Source: Nemertoderma westbladi
Lineage: Eukaryota > Xenacoelomorpha > Nemertodermatida > Nemertodermatidae
Assembly (NCBI GenBank): GCA_032718475.1
Contig: JAUCBJ010001310.1
Coordinates: forward strand, 1-56,172
Length of the DNA: 56,172 bases
Direction: 5' to 3'
Shown: piece after piece, positions 1-10,967 of the stretch
Layout: every line of letters begins with the position of its first letter
Position numbering within the stretch: the stretch's first letter is position 1
Notes under the pieces: model-generated
What the model saw: only the letters and a program-made list of their open reading frames with translations
Database searches by the model: none
Told to the model about the DNA's origin: nothing
Position numbers and translations under genes: made by a program

Positions 1-341
1 TTAGAGAAAGATAAGTAGGCCCTACAGTTCTGCCCTGTAATGTAAAAAGACCGCAAGTGGCGCAAGTCACAAAAAGTCATTTCGAGTAAAACGCAAATTA
101 CTGTTTGCCTTCAGGGTGCCTTTGGTTTAAAATGTCCGTAAATTACTAATTTTTTATAACCCGACGCAATTCGGGGTGGGAAATTTTCTACGTGATTATT
201 TCTCACTTTCCATTAATATTTTGACTTAAGGGTTATTTTTTGTATTACGGTGTTTTCACATTGTACAACCTGTATGTAAATAAATACATTCGATACAATG
301 CGAAAACAAAAGTTCAATGACAAAACAAATGTCACAATGAC

Positions 342-374
342 AAAACACCGCAAGTCTGTCAGTTGCGGTGTTTT
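342..374. repeat. Perfect 12-bp-arm hairpin with CCGCAA core
   Basis: AAAACACCGCAA at 342-353 is followed by nine bases and the exact complement TTGCGGTGTTTT at 363-374. A related imperfect hairpin lies at 1648-1677. Both use the same word found at the ends of the enclosing element. Confidence 0.7.
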
Positions 375-699
375 TTAATTGTATAAATTTAATGTATAAA
401 TTGTGGGGGGGGGGGGGGGGGGCAACACCGCCCTGCGGTTTTTAATTTGTAAATAACTCGAAAGTGGTTGCATAAACAAAAAAAATTGGGAACGGGGAAA
501 TTATGAAATAAGAAGCGAAAATTACAAAAAACAGTTAAATGACAAAGGAGTAGTGTTTTTTGCGTGAACAAGTTTCATTCCGAGAAAATTGCCTTGAAAG
601 TTTAAACATTCCCACACAAAACTGCCCGTATGGGGTCTGGTTGGTTAATAATGTGTGCGTGTGGCATGAAAGAAGTACACCACAGAGCTATAATTTTCA

Positions 700-1270
700 T
701 TATGGTGGTTTTCGAGGTCCGTGATTTCATATCCATGTCATTTTTATGTTCGGTAGAATCTAATCTGTTTGACTATTAATTGGTCAGCCTGTGGCTTTGA
801 TTATGACTTTTTACATTTTGATCTCGCTTAAAGCACTTAAGAAGGGATTCTTAGTTATGGTAGGGCGGGTTGACCTCAGGTGACTAATGGAATTATTAAC
901 AACAATTATTACAAGCTTTTTTATTATGATATTTGCACTGCTTGTTTATTTCGTGCCCCAGGGGGCACTTTCAAAATTGCCAACAATGTTCTCGAATATT
1001 ATATTTGAGTTCTATAATCGTGATCAGCATCTAAAAAGCCGGTATATGCATGCTGCCATTAATTTTAGTTAGCCATAAAAACTTTTAAAAATTTAGCACA
1101 AAAAATACTTCAGATTGGTGCCAGAAAGGGACCACAGCACGAAAACTAACATAGCCATGTAAATGGCGTTTGTTCTATTGGATAGCCCATTAAATTTTAG
1201 GAAAAGTCACAATATCTCGGGGTTCCCAATAGACCCGACTCAAAGATACAGATGAATTACAAAAAATTAA
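700..1270 (+). repeat. Dispersed repeat related to the array at 25131-26035
   Basis: From about 905 to 1265 the sequence aligns base for base, with perhaps a quarter of positions changed, to 25675-26035 in the same orientation. Shared blocks include TTCGTGCCC, GAGTTCTATAATCG, and AGCACGAAAACTAACATAG. A further block (TTTTCGAGGTC at 709) matches the first unit of the other array. The short open frame at 887-1072 lies inside this repeat and is not a gene. Confidence 0.7.
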
Positions 1271-1905
1271 AAAATTTAATTATAGAGAAATGGGTCAGTG
1301 CTAAAGTAGTTTACTATAATCATCATCAATCAACAATAGGCCTACGGCAATAAATAATATGAGAACAAAACTTTTACCGCTACAATGATATACTGTATAT
1401 ATATAATCCTAATTAAATATTAAAATGTAGTGACGTTTACTTGGGGTTTATCTTAATGCAATTACTGCAATGTCTATTCACTGGTCGGCAGGTTGTTCCG
1501 TAGCATAGAGCTAATGATGATAAAACACCGCAAGTACTTTCAATTTTGAATTTCGCGGGTTTTCTGCTAATAGTAAAAAACCGCAAGTCAAAAGACATAT
1601 TTCAATAAAACCGTATGTGCGTTTTCTTATTATCTATGCAATGACAAAACACCGCAAGTCTTGTGACTTACGGTTTTTTGCCTAAATTTAAGTTGTTGCG
1701 GTCTTTTGTATTGCACTTAACGGTCATTTACCATTGTAACATCTACATATGTTGTGACTTACGGCCTTTCTACATTGCTTATCTCGAGAACTAAAGAGTA
1801 GATACGGTCTTCTCGATTATACCATTAGATAGAGCGCATTTTTTAGACCCAGAAAAAGTGAATTTTGGAAAAATGCGACTTGCGGTCTTTTTACATTGCA
1901 CGGCA

Positions 1906-4900
1906 GCGTTGTACTTAGTGGATCATTGGGTATCTTTTGAAAACACAAATTAATTTATTAGATTCTACATTTTCTCTGTGATATTGAGTGATAGCCCTCC
2001 AGACAGACAGTGACAATTCAGGCGTTATTACAATATTTATTTTATATTAGTTTTGGATATTCGTAATGGAGCTCTTAATATCATTGGTAATATTTCCTAG
2101 ATACAGTAGAGACCAAGCATCGTGGTATTTTTTACACTGGGGACTAGTGATTTTGTATGTTAACCTTTATACTGTTATGTTTACTTTGTTGTAAGAAGGA
2201 CTCGTTTTAATTTGTTTTATATGTATTTTAATTATTTATATCACGCTGATAAATTTATGAAGAATATATCTTCTAGCATAATTTTGTATATTTATTTCAT
2301 GGTGTGTGTCTAGCAGAAGTGGAAAAAAAATTGTTTGGCTATAAACAATCGAATAAAGGCTGGGGCTAACGTGATGTCTATCAAAGTTGCGACGGTGTGT
2401 TTTTTATTTGAACACGCAGAAATTGATGACAAACTCAGTAGATATTAGATAAGCTGGCGCGGAAAGCAATTTTTAAAATCAACAGTAATTTAGCTGTTTA
2501 ACATTTCTATATTATTTACCTTTTCAATGTATCAAAAGGTCTATAAAATTTTATTTCGCGGAATATAAATTTAATCATGTAAGTTCTACATAAATTGGCG
2601 TAATACAAACGAAACAATAGGAATAGTAGAGAGTAGAGACTAAACTTTTCTGCACCAAATTTGGGGAAAATCCCACAAAAACATGAAATTGAAGCTGATC
2701 CCCATCCGCATGATATATTTTTATACTCTTTTTTTTGCTAGATAACGTAGAATGAAATAAAATGGTTCGGTTGAATCAGGAATTAGATACCCCGTATTTT
2801 TGCTAGATTGACTGATAAATACAACTGTTGTATATTTCCAATTAATTTTATATGTTCTGAATATTGACCAGCTTTATGTGGCGTATTTCTTAAAACGTTT
2901 GTCGCATTATATTTACTATCAAATCGATGGTTAGTTTATAGTAGCTGTGGCTAATGTAGGCCTATTCATGGCCGTATACTCTTGGTATGCCTAGCCTATA
3001 AATACTTGAGTGAATTTAATTAAATTAATCAATAGAAATAAAATAGGCCCAGAAACGAATGGTTGTAAATAGAACGGAAATAATTAAACTGTTTTTATTG
3101 GGACATGATTGAAAGTTTATGAAACGATTCAACTCGGGTGTATGCGGCTGTCTTTTATCCTGAGTTGAACATTCAGATAGTTGATATTCGGTTTAATTAC
3201 TTTTTAGTGTTAGGTCTACGATCAATCCGGTGTTAAGTCTAATTAATAATAAACCTACCGGCATAATAAGTCTGATGCAATGCTTTTAAACTAAAAGTTA
3301 GGGAGATGGAAAGTCATTTTGTAAACTCCAAGGAGATGAAAATTTTGACAGTGAACTTTGACAACCTCAGGAATCGTACAAGCATTAGCTCCAAGGATGG
3401 TTTGCTTGATACTATATTGTGCGAAAAAAAATATTTTTAAAATATAAAAAAAATATTATAAATAAATACATGTCCCTCTAGGGGGTCCGTACAAACCACA
3501 TGAATACCGAATACAATATCATTATTGATTTGACCGCACCCAAAAAAAACTGCCAATAACGTTGTTTATGACAAACCAACAAGTGTAGGCCTACGTTTCT
3601 TCCTTCATACAAATGTTGTATGATTTACAGTACTGTATTATTAATATTACATATCGCTGTAAATTGCCACATGTACTGTACAGTAGGCCTAATAAAAAGG
3701 AGTCTGGCTCGACATAATGAGGCCTAGGCCTACAGTATTTATTAGCCGTGCAATTGCTCAAGGTCAACAACTACAGTATGTCGCCAACGCCTTTCATTTC
3801 ATTAGCAAAAATTAATTGAAATGGTTAAATATGCTTTATGGTGTGACGAAAATATATGGTGAATTGTGAAATGGTGAATAAATTGAAATGTATATACGGT
3901 AAGTAAGTTTTGTGTGCAATTTTGAAAGTTATTGGAAATACAATATTGTCACGTAAGTCAGTAAGTGTTTGTAAAGTTAATAAAAAGTAAAGTTTTCTTC
4001 ACAGAAATCGCACCCACTTCTTCCGGAGAGGTGTGTGAAACGGATTCCAACTGTCCAAGGTGGTTAAACTTAAACAGTAACTACAGTATTTAATTCAGGT
4101 CTTTAGTAATTATTATCTAACATTTATAAGATTTCGATTGCATCGACAGATCGAGACGGGAGCTTCAATCTTATGTGCAATCAATCGGAACTTATCCATC
4201 TGTCAGTATAAATTAAATTCCCTATGGCTGCCTGGAGCGGTATGTAATGTAATACCCATGTGGAAGCTTGGGAAGCGCGCTTTGCAAAGTATTCCGATCA
4301 GCCGATTCAGGCATGGCCATTACTTATCGGCTTATCGTAATTCCTATTCAGATGATCTACTGTATAGTGTAATTACCGCTATTGAACAGAGGCATCGCAT
4401 CATCTTACCAACAACTATTTTTATATTTTAATGACTTGGTGGAGGATATTCAATGTTTTCTTTTCCCATAATAACCTGATAACAACAACATCAAAACTGT
4501 GCAGTAGGCACTAGGCAGGTAGGCCTATGCTACGCTACAGGTAACGGGCAACAGGTACACCAGAGAGAAACCAATCAATGTTAGTCCCTCCCATTTTCTG
4601 TATTACAGAAGGCTGGAAGGAACTCAAAAAAATGAAATTAACGGTACCGGCGGTACAGCGTACAGGGTTTCGTAATTCGTTAGCGGCTTCCTCATATGGA
4701 TACAAGTTTTTATGGTTGGATGATGTTCTCCGCTCAGTCAGTCCGTGGCACGCAGCCAGCAACTGCCTTATGCCTTACCTGTTACAGCATAGGCCTATCG
4801 TTCACCAGCTTTACTGCTTTACCTACTTATTTTCGGTAAAACTAACGCCGCAGTGTTATCTTTAGAATTATTGGATTCCTAGGAGGTACGTCATTGGACA

Positions 4901-5253
4901 CTCAGGGCTGCAGGGTTGAGATCCCCAACGCTGACCTTCAAGAATTATCCTCTTGAAATTCCCTTTCCCTGGGTGAGTACATTCATTATTTGCATGCAAT
5001 GCAAGCTGCAACGGCTGTAGTTTTATTTCTGTATTTTAGCGCAATGGCAATATCAAATTTGAAATTGTGTTTAGCTGTTTCCTGTTTAGTACCGGTATGC
5101 CTACTTACTGTATATCTGTATGGCAAACTAAGTGCCCACTCTACGGATCTCTTTCCAATATTTTACAGACGATTTAACAGTTTAAAATGCTCTGTATAGT
5201 GGCTCAGTAGAACTCAATAAAATTATGTATCATTATATACTTGTAGGAGTCAA
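1906..5253. other. AT-rich spacer, no gene recognised
   Basis: No credible coding frame or RNA gene. The short open frames near 4138-4865 and 4990-5199 lack recognisable domains, and several overlap on opposite strands. The stretch is notable only for repeated TAGGCCTA octamers (near 2955, 3586, 3684, 3723, 4523, 4788) and CAGTA/TACTG-rich low complexity. Confidence 0.5.
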
Positions 5254-5458
5254 TGGCGCAAAATGACCGCAAACACAAAATAACTTTTAGTGGGTTTGAA
5301 AATTTAATGTAATTTAATTAAAAACATTAAGGGAAAGGAGCAGGTTACGGTGACAGTGTTTTCTAACCAAAACAATAAACTATACATTATTTCACTTAAA
5401 ATCAATTTTCGCTTATGATCACTATTTTCACTTACGGTCAATGTGACAATGTGCGCCA
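5254..5458. mobile_element. Short TIR-like insert (about 205 bp)
   Basis: The left end reads TGGCGCA then ATGACCG. The right end, in complement, reads TGGCGCA then TTGACCG, giving imperfect inverted ends related to the CCGCAAGT-ended element at 31-1905. Inside is the block AAGGAGCAGGTTA followed by AACCAAAACAATAAA, which recurs elsewhere in the window. No coding frame is seen. Limits are approximate. Confidence 0.35.
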
Positions 5459-6003
5459 CTATCTGCTGATCTGACTTGTAGTGGATTCAGTTCGATGTTG
5501 TTTACTCTCGATTTTCGTCAATGCCTATCTGCCTATGCAGCTATGTACGGTACTAAACTGATGTATAACTACTGGAACTTAAAGGCCATAACATTACCTA
5601 CCATACCACTACAAAGCAATAATACTGATATACCGATTTGTAGATTACAATTTTCAAAAACGTAGCGGGGTAGCGCATAGCGGAACCTTTCTGCCATTGC
5701 AGTAATCCTGTAATCTTCCGTGCCCATTCCATTAGCATAGAAAAGTACCGGTACTGTACGGTACTAGTACAAAAGATAATTGCTGAATTGTGTTTGTTTC
5801 TGACTGTCTGATAATACAGTAGGCTAGTAGGCCTAATAAGGATTAAGGCTGAAAGGCTGTAACGCTGTAAGGGCTGAGGGTACGTCTAAACACTCAAATC
5901 ACAACAAATCACACCAACAGACTGCAGACCAAATCACAAACCAAAAAAAAAAATCACAAACCAAATTACAAAAAATAATCCCAAAACCAAATCACACCGA
6001 ATG

Positions 6004-7367
6004 ATAGGGTAAACCGGGGTTGTATGGCTGTATGGCAGTATGGCCATGTCTGCATGTGGGTTGTATGGCCACCCTTGACATAAAGTGCTATAACTTTACT
6101 TTATTCAGTTATTTTAATGTCTGTCAGTTTTTATTACTTCTAAATGAAGCTGAATAATTTTCCAATAAAATGACATATAAACCATATCTTCAACTGATTC
6201 CATTATTTTACAGTGACATGGCAAAGTTTCAGTTCATGAAAAAGTGCAACTTTTAGGTTTTGTGAATTTAGAGTAACACACACTAACAGCTAACAGGAGG
6301 TGCCTTCTGGAACAAGTTAATGCTTGCCCATATTGTAATGATGTTGAATATTATGTTTATTATAATTAATAAATAATTTAATTTATTCGATTTCGTTAAC
6401 TTTTAGATGAGTTATTTACCCTCAAAAAATCATGCCATACCACCCCGCCAAATTTAGACGTTGGGGTGGTATGTGGTATGGCCACTGATAGCAGATACTG
6501 AGATAGGGACATCCCATTAATACTGGTAAAGGCTACTTTACTTTGTCAGTTTATTTAACTCCAGATCTCTGGAACCCATATATATTCTATATTATTTTGT
6601 GATACAATGTATTATTCCACCTTCTCTAATTGTTAGTTATTCCACATTTTATAATTGTCAGATTCTACATTGATATCATAATTTTTTTTCATGCTCTACC
6701 TGTCTGCCTGTAGGTTGACTCAATGGTTTTATATCCAAAAATGGCCATTTGTAGTACCGGTAATCTGGTAATACTAATTTACTACCTACAAACTACTCTG
6801 TAAATACATAAATAATGAAAATAACAGATAATACTAGTTAAATCTTGTAGAATCGGGTGTTTGCTGTCACTTTTAAAAAAGGTCAAACCGGGTGATTTTC
6901 AAACCTGTGATGAAAACTCTTGAAATTTCTGGTGGACTATTTTATAACAACTTGTAGTTTAGTTTATTGTCTGATATTTGAAAAAAAGTGGCTGTTTCTA
7001 GGACAGAAAATTCATTGTGATTTTTTTAAAAGTCATTCCAATGGCCATACAACTGTACAACCCCATGAGAGGGGTGCTAAGGCTTTTGAAATTTATACAA
7101 TATTGGTGGCCAATGGCCATACCACCCCGCCCTGGGGTGGTATGGCCATCCCAGTTTCTTTTTCCCCTCTGACGCTCTGGTGACCCGAAATCGAAAATTA
7201 CAATGGGTTTCAAAAGTTTAATATACCCCTATAGCTGTATAGCTGTAGCTGATATGTGTAGGTTTCTTCCTATGGGTGGCCATGATGGTTTCATGTAACT
7301 GTGCTCCCGTGTGCCGTGGGATTAAAAAAAGTTGAAAAAATGGCCATACAACCCCAACCTACCCTAC
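6004..7367. mobile_element. Inner TIR element with GGGGTTGTATGGC ends
   Basis: Left end at 6004-6028 (ATAGGGT, then GGGGTTGTATGGC) matches the complement of 7343-7367 with a few differences. The word ATGGCCATAC(C/A)ACCCC recurs inside at about 6432, 7040 and 7113, plus complements. No coding frame is seen. It may be a separate insertion in the outer element or an internal part of it. Confidence 0.45.
7113..7149. repeat. Perfect 16-bp-arm hairpin
   Basis: ATGGCCATACCACCCC at 7113-7128, five bases, then its exact complement at 7134-7149. A looser version with a longer loop lies at 6432-6473. Confidence 0.8.
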
Positions 7368-7546
7368 CAAATCCAGAAATCCCACCAAGTCACAAAAAAA
7401 ATTGAAAATTCAAGGCGAAGGTTACTGTGGTAGCCAGAAGGAACCAAAACAATAAACGATTTGAAAAAATGAAAATTAGAATTTTTTGTGTGATTTGGTG
7501 TGACTTGTTGTGATTTGGTCAATTTTGTGTGATTTGGGTGTTTAGA

Positions 7547-7898
7547 TTAGCTGATTAGACGGACCGGATAATAATGGCTTCTGAATATGAAACTCACAAG
7601 CCAGACATAGTATAATTTTTTAACTCAACTCTGCCACTCCCCTTCGAGCCTTCGATTTCTATATGAATAATAAATGTAAACAATGAACACATGCCAAATA
7701 AAGTGCCCGCAAACCAATACAGCAATAGACTGATAGAAAACCCTTCATCAATACCGGTATTAACGTAAACTGGTAGACGTAGTCTGCTAGTAGTAGTAGT
7801 GGTACAACACAACATGGTAATCTAATTGAATTTAGGAATAGTGGATTTTAACTTCAAATGAATTCGCGTTCGAGTTTTGTGAATGTCAGTTATCAGTA
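7547..7898 (+). other. Upstream region of the K-Cl cotransporter gene
   Basis: About 350 bases between the TIR elements and the cotransporter start. It should contain promoter and 5' untranslated sequence, but I see no clear TATA box or initiator. An in-frame TAG lies 60 bases before the start codon with no intervening in-frame ATG. The opposite-strand open frame at 7594-7815 has no recognisable content. Confidence 0.4.
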
Positions 7899-10800
7899 AT
7901 GAGTTCCGGAAGCGGTAAGTACGTTGTGACGCCGGTACCCATGGACGCGCAGGCTCCGTCATCCACTACGGAACAGTTGCCCCCGTCACCCACTACTTCC
8001 GCCCCCCTAGTGCCCCCACCTGCGACCCCCGCGGTCCGCTTCCGAGCGGATGCAAGCGCCACCGACAACGGAGGTCCCCATGCCGACATCCAAATCCCCG
8101 AGGAAAAAGAGAGACAACTTCCCCTCTATCAGGAAGACAACCCAGATCTACCGGCGATGCTATCGGAATGGGTTAACTACTCCGCGATACTCCCCAATGC
8201 GAAGGAACGCGATGAATGCGAATCTTTAGCGGAAAGTACTCCTGATAGCGCTCTTTCGAAACGGCCCCAACTTGGTACCCTAATGGGCGTTTACTTGCCT
8301 TGCCTTCAGAACATCCTCGGGGTTATCCTCTTCCTACGACTCTCCTGGATTGTCGGCTGTGCCGGTATCCTCGAAGCCTTCACTATTGTCTTTCTGTGCT
8401 GTTTAACGACGCTGTTAACAGCGATCTCAATGAGCGCAGTCGCCACTAACGGAGTGGTCCCGGCGGGCGGCAGCTACTTTATGATTTCTCGCGCTCTGGG
8501 GCCAGAGTTTGGTGGAGCTGTCGGGATCCTGTTCTACCTTGGGACCACCTTCGCTGCGAGTATGTACATCCTCGGAGCCGTCGAGATCTTTATGTTCTAC
8601 CTTGTCCCGGGAGCGGCCATCTTCGAGATTCCCTCCGGCCCCAAAGGTCTGACTTCCCCCCAAATGTACAATAACATGAGGGTTTATGGTACCTGCCTGC
8701 TCGGGGCCATGGCCTTCCTCGTCTTCGTTGGAGTCAAGGTAGTAAATAAATGCGCCTCCCTCTTCCTCGCGTGTGTCATCATCTCCATAGTGGCCATCTA
8801 CATCGGAATCTTCTACCGTGACAATGAACCCACGGTCTGTAAACTCGATGGTGTTCTCCTTGCTGAGAGTGCTGGCTGTCCCAACCCCGGGGAAAACATC
8901 TCCGCGATCCCTGGGCTTGCCAGCGGAGTAATCTCGCAAAACTACATGCCGAAGTACCTCCAGCTCAACCAAATGGAGAACTTGACTTTCTTGAACGAAG
9001 AAAAGAAGAAGCAAGGCTTCTTGGCCTCAGATATGACGACCTCCTTTATGGTTCTGTTCGGTATATTCTTTCCTTCTGTCACCGGGATCATGGCCGGATC
9101 CAATAGGTCCGGGGATCTGCGGGATGCCCAGGCGTCCATCCCTAAAGGCACCATCGCTGCCATAATAACCACTAGCACCATCTACCTCAGCTGCGTGCTC
9201 CTGTTCGGCTCGATAGTGGACGGGGCGGTGCTGCGAGATAAGTTCGGCCAGTCGTTGGGCAATCAGATGATAGTGTCGATAATGGCCTGGCCTACCAAGT
9301 GGTTGATCCTTGTTGGCTCGTTGTTAAGCACGATAGGGGCGGGACTGCAGTCGCTTACTGGGGCGCCCCGTCTGCTGCAGGCCATTGCCAAGGACAACGT
9401 CATCCCGATACTGAGACCCTTCGGGAGCGGGAAGAAGGGATCGGGAGAGCCGACCTGGTCTCTGTTGCTAACCGCCTCCATCACAGAGATCGGTATTCTG
9501 ATCGCCGTTCTTGACGAAGTCACCCCAATTATCACCATGTTCTTTCTCATGTGCTACATGTTCGTGAACATGGCTTGCGCCTTGCAGACACTACTGAAAA
9601 CGCCCAACTGGCGCCCACGATTCCGCTACTACCATTGGGCGCTCTCGTTCATGGGGATGGCTTTGTGCGTCGGGATTATGTTCATCACGTCCTGGTACTA
9701 CGCTCTTACTGTTTTCTTCATCGCCTTCGCTATCTACAAGTACATCGAGTTCCAGGGCGCTGAGAAGGAGTGGGGCGACGGTATCCGTGGATTGGCCTTG
9801 TCCGCCGCTCGGTTCAGTCTGCTCCGACTCGAAGTCAATCCCCCGCACGCCAAGAACTGGCGCCCGCAATTGATGTTACTCGCGAAGCTGGACACCGAGT
9901 TGCAGCCAATATACCCGCAGCTGTTGGACCTGGCCAATCAGTTGAAGGCTGGCAGCGGATTGGTTATCGTAGGTTCGGTGATTAGGGGTAACTTCCTCGA
10001 GGTTTCGGATCAGGCGAAACGCGCAACAGCAAATCTTCGAGCCGATCTTTCGGATCACAAAGTTCGGGGTTTCGTGCACGTAGCGGTAGCGCGGTACGAG
10101 CCGGCCGCGCTAGCCACCATGGTGCAGACATCCGGTCTGGGCGGACTCCGACCCAACACCGTGGTTGTCGGCTGGCCCTACGGCTGGCGACAGAGCCAGG
10201 ACCCCTCCCAGTACGAATCCTTTATGGCCGCCGTGAAGCACATCGCCAAGGCCAACCTGGCCGTCGCCATTCCCAAGAACATCCACATGTGGCCGGCGTC
10301 GGAGAAGCGGTTCGATTCCGGGTTCATCGATGTCTGGTGGATCGTCCAGGACGGCGGGATGCTCATACTCATGGCCTTCCTCTTTCAGCAACACAAAGTC
10401 TGGAAGAAGTGCACAATGAGGATATTCACGGTGGCCCAAGCCGAGGACAACTCCATACAGATGAAGAATGATCTCGAGAAATTTCTTTATCAGTTGCGGA
10501 TCCCCGCGGTGGTTGATGTTATAGAGATGACCGATCAGGACATCCCCGAGTACACTTACCAGCGGACTCTGGCCATGGAGGAACGAACCAACCTCCTTAA
10601 GAAGATTCATTTGTCGCGGCGGCAGTCCAAGTTGGAGGTTCAGGGGATCTCGGACATGCATCGCGAGTCCTATCGTCGCTTCAGTCTCATCGGAGACAAG
10701 GTTGCCGAGGCGGTGTCAGAAGATCAGCTGTCCCGGAAACCCCTCGAGTACAACGTCCGGAAGATGGACACCGCGGTTAAACTCAACAAGTTGATCCGCG

Positions 10801-10967
10801 ATCGATCGAGCGACTCGCATCTCGTGATTACCAACCTGCCGCCGCCGCCGAAGGACGCGGATTGCGACTCGGATTATATGGAGTTCCTGGAGGCCCTCAC
10901 CGAGGGTATCGACAGGATCATATTGGTTCGTGGCAGCGGGAAGGAGGTCGTCACTATATACTCGTAG
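7899..10967 (+). CDS. K-Cl cotransporter, KCC type (SLC12A4-7 family), single exon
   Basis: Electroneutral potassium-chloride symporter of the plasma membrane, 1022 residues, close to family length (about 1,080-1,150). The start is the first ATG after an in-frame TAG. A proline/serine-rich N-terminus (1-125) precedes twelve membrane segments (about 131-620). Residues matching the known K+ site are present: N138/I139 in TM1, Y213 in TM3, P392 and T395 in the FPSVTGIMAGSNRSGD motif of TM6. The large extracellular loop (about 306-378) is short, with only C314 and C327 and sequons N333 and N361; vertebrate KCCs have four loop cysteines. The cytosolic C-terminus ends in the family signature VTIYS. 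The two WNK-SPAK regulatory sites appear as S929 (RRFSLIGD, Ser for Thr) and T958 (KMDTAVKLN). The gene is GC-rich in an AT-rich setting and has no introns. The KCC call is secure; which vertebrate paralogue it corresponds to is not. Confidence 0.97.
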   Translation: MSSGSGKYVVTPVPMDAQAPSSTTEQLPPSPTTSAPLVPPPATPAVRFRADASATDNGGPHADIQIPEEKERQLPLYQEDNPDLPAMLSEWVNYSAILPNAKERDECESLAESTPDSALSKRPQLGTLMGVYLPCLQNILGVILFLRLSWIVGCAGILEAFTIVFLCCLTTLLTAISMSAVATNGVVPAGGSYFMISRALGPEFGGAVGILFYLGTTFAASMYILGAVEIFMFYLVPGAAIFEIPSGPKGLTSPQMYNNMRVYGTCLLGAMAFLVFVGVKVVNKCASLFLACVIISIVAIYIGIFYRDNEPTVCKLDGVLLAESAGCPNPGENISAIPGLASGVISQNYMPKYLQLNQMENLTFLNEEKKKQGFLASDMTTSFMVLFGIFFPSVTGIMAGSNRSGDLRDAQASIPKGTIAAIITTSTIYLSCVLLFGSIVDGAVLRDKFGQSLGNQMIVSIMAWPTKWLILVGSLLSTIGAGLQSLTGAPRLLQAIAKDNVIPILRPFGSGKKGSGEPTWSLLLTASITEIGILIAVLDEVTPIITMFFLMCYMFVNMACALQTLLKTPNWRPRFRYYHWALSFMGMALCVGIMFITSWYYALTVFFIAFAIYKYIEFQGAEKEWGDGIRGLALSAARFSLLRLEVNPPHAKNWRPQLMLLAKLDTELQPIYPQLLDLANQLKAGSGLVIVGSVIRGNFLEVSDQAKRATANLRADLSDHKVRGFVHVAVARYEPAALATMVQTSGLGGLRPNTVVVGWPYGWRQSQDPSQYESFMAAVKHIAKANLAVAIPKNIHMWPASEKRFDSGFIDVWWIVQDGGMLILMAFLFQQHKVWKKCTMRIFTVAQAEDNSIQMKNDLEKFLYQLRIPAVVDVIEMTDQDIPEYTYQRTLAMEERTNLLKKIHLSRRQSKLEVQGISDMHRESYRRFSLIGDKVAEAVSEDQLSRKPLEYNVRKMDTAVKLNKLIRDRSSDSHLVITNLPPPPKDADCDSDYMEFLEALTEGIDRIILVRGSGKEVVTIYS

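Larger units (their letters stand above)
31..1905. mobile_element. TIR element with CCGCAAGT-type ends (non-autonomous)
   Basis: The first 28 bases (31-58) are matched in inverted orientation at 1878-1905 with about two mismatches; the shared core is AATGTAAAAAGACCGCAAGT. Between the ends the word CCGCAAGT or its complement recurs (348, 1528, 1581, 1652, 1878, and the variant ACTTACGG at 1666 and 1757), often followed by T-runs and a TTGCAC-like segment. No transposase frame is visible. A G-run of about 21 bases lies at 402-422. No target duplication is evident, so the outer limits are approximate. Superfamily is not assigned. Confidence 0.5.
5885..7546. mobile_element. TIR element with TCTAAACACTCAAATCACA ends (outer)
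   Basis: Bases 5885-5903 are repeated in inverted orientation at 7528-7546 with one mismatch. The subterminal sequence on both sides is a run of variants of AAATCACA(A/C)C(A/C)AA, on the left as 5896-5998 and on the right as complements at 7480-7545. No transposase frame is found. It encloses a second TIR pair (6004-7367), which suggests one element inside another. No target duplication is visible. Confidence 0.5.

Noticed and set aside
4138-4865. Short open frames on both strands (97, 75, 95 codons)
   Set aside because: They overlap each other, lack recognisable motifs, and lie in repeat-like sequence.
8427-9014. 195-codon minus-strand open frame inside the cotransporter gene
   Set aside because: It is antisense to strongly conserved coding sequence, has no recognisable domain, and arises from GC-rich codon bias; the same holds for the other minus-strand frames at 9263-10661.
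7899-10967. Na-K-Cl cotransporter (NKCC/NCC) as identity for the transporter
   Set aside because: The VTIYS terminus, the KCC-type TM6 motif FPSVTGIMAGSNRSGDLRDAQ region and the position of the large loop between TM5 and TM6 all fit KCC.
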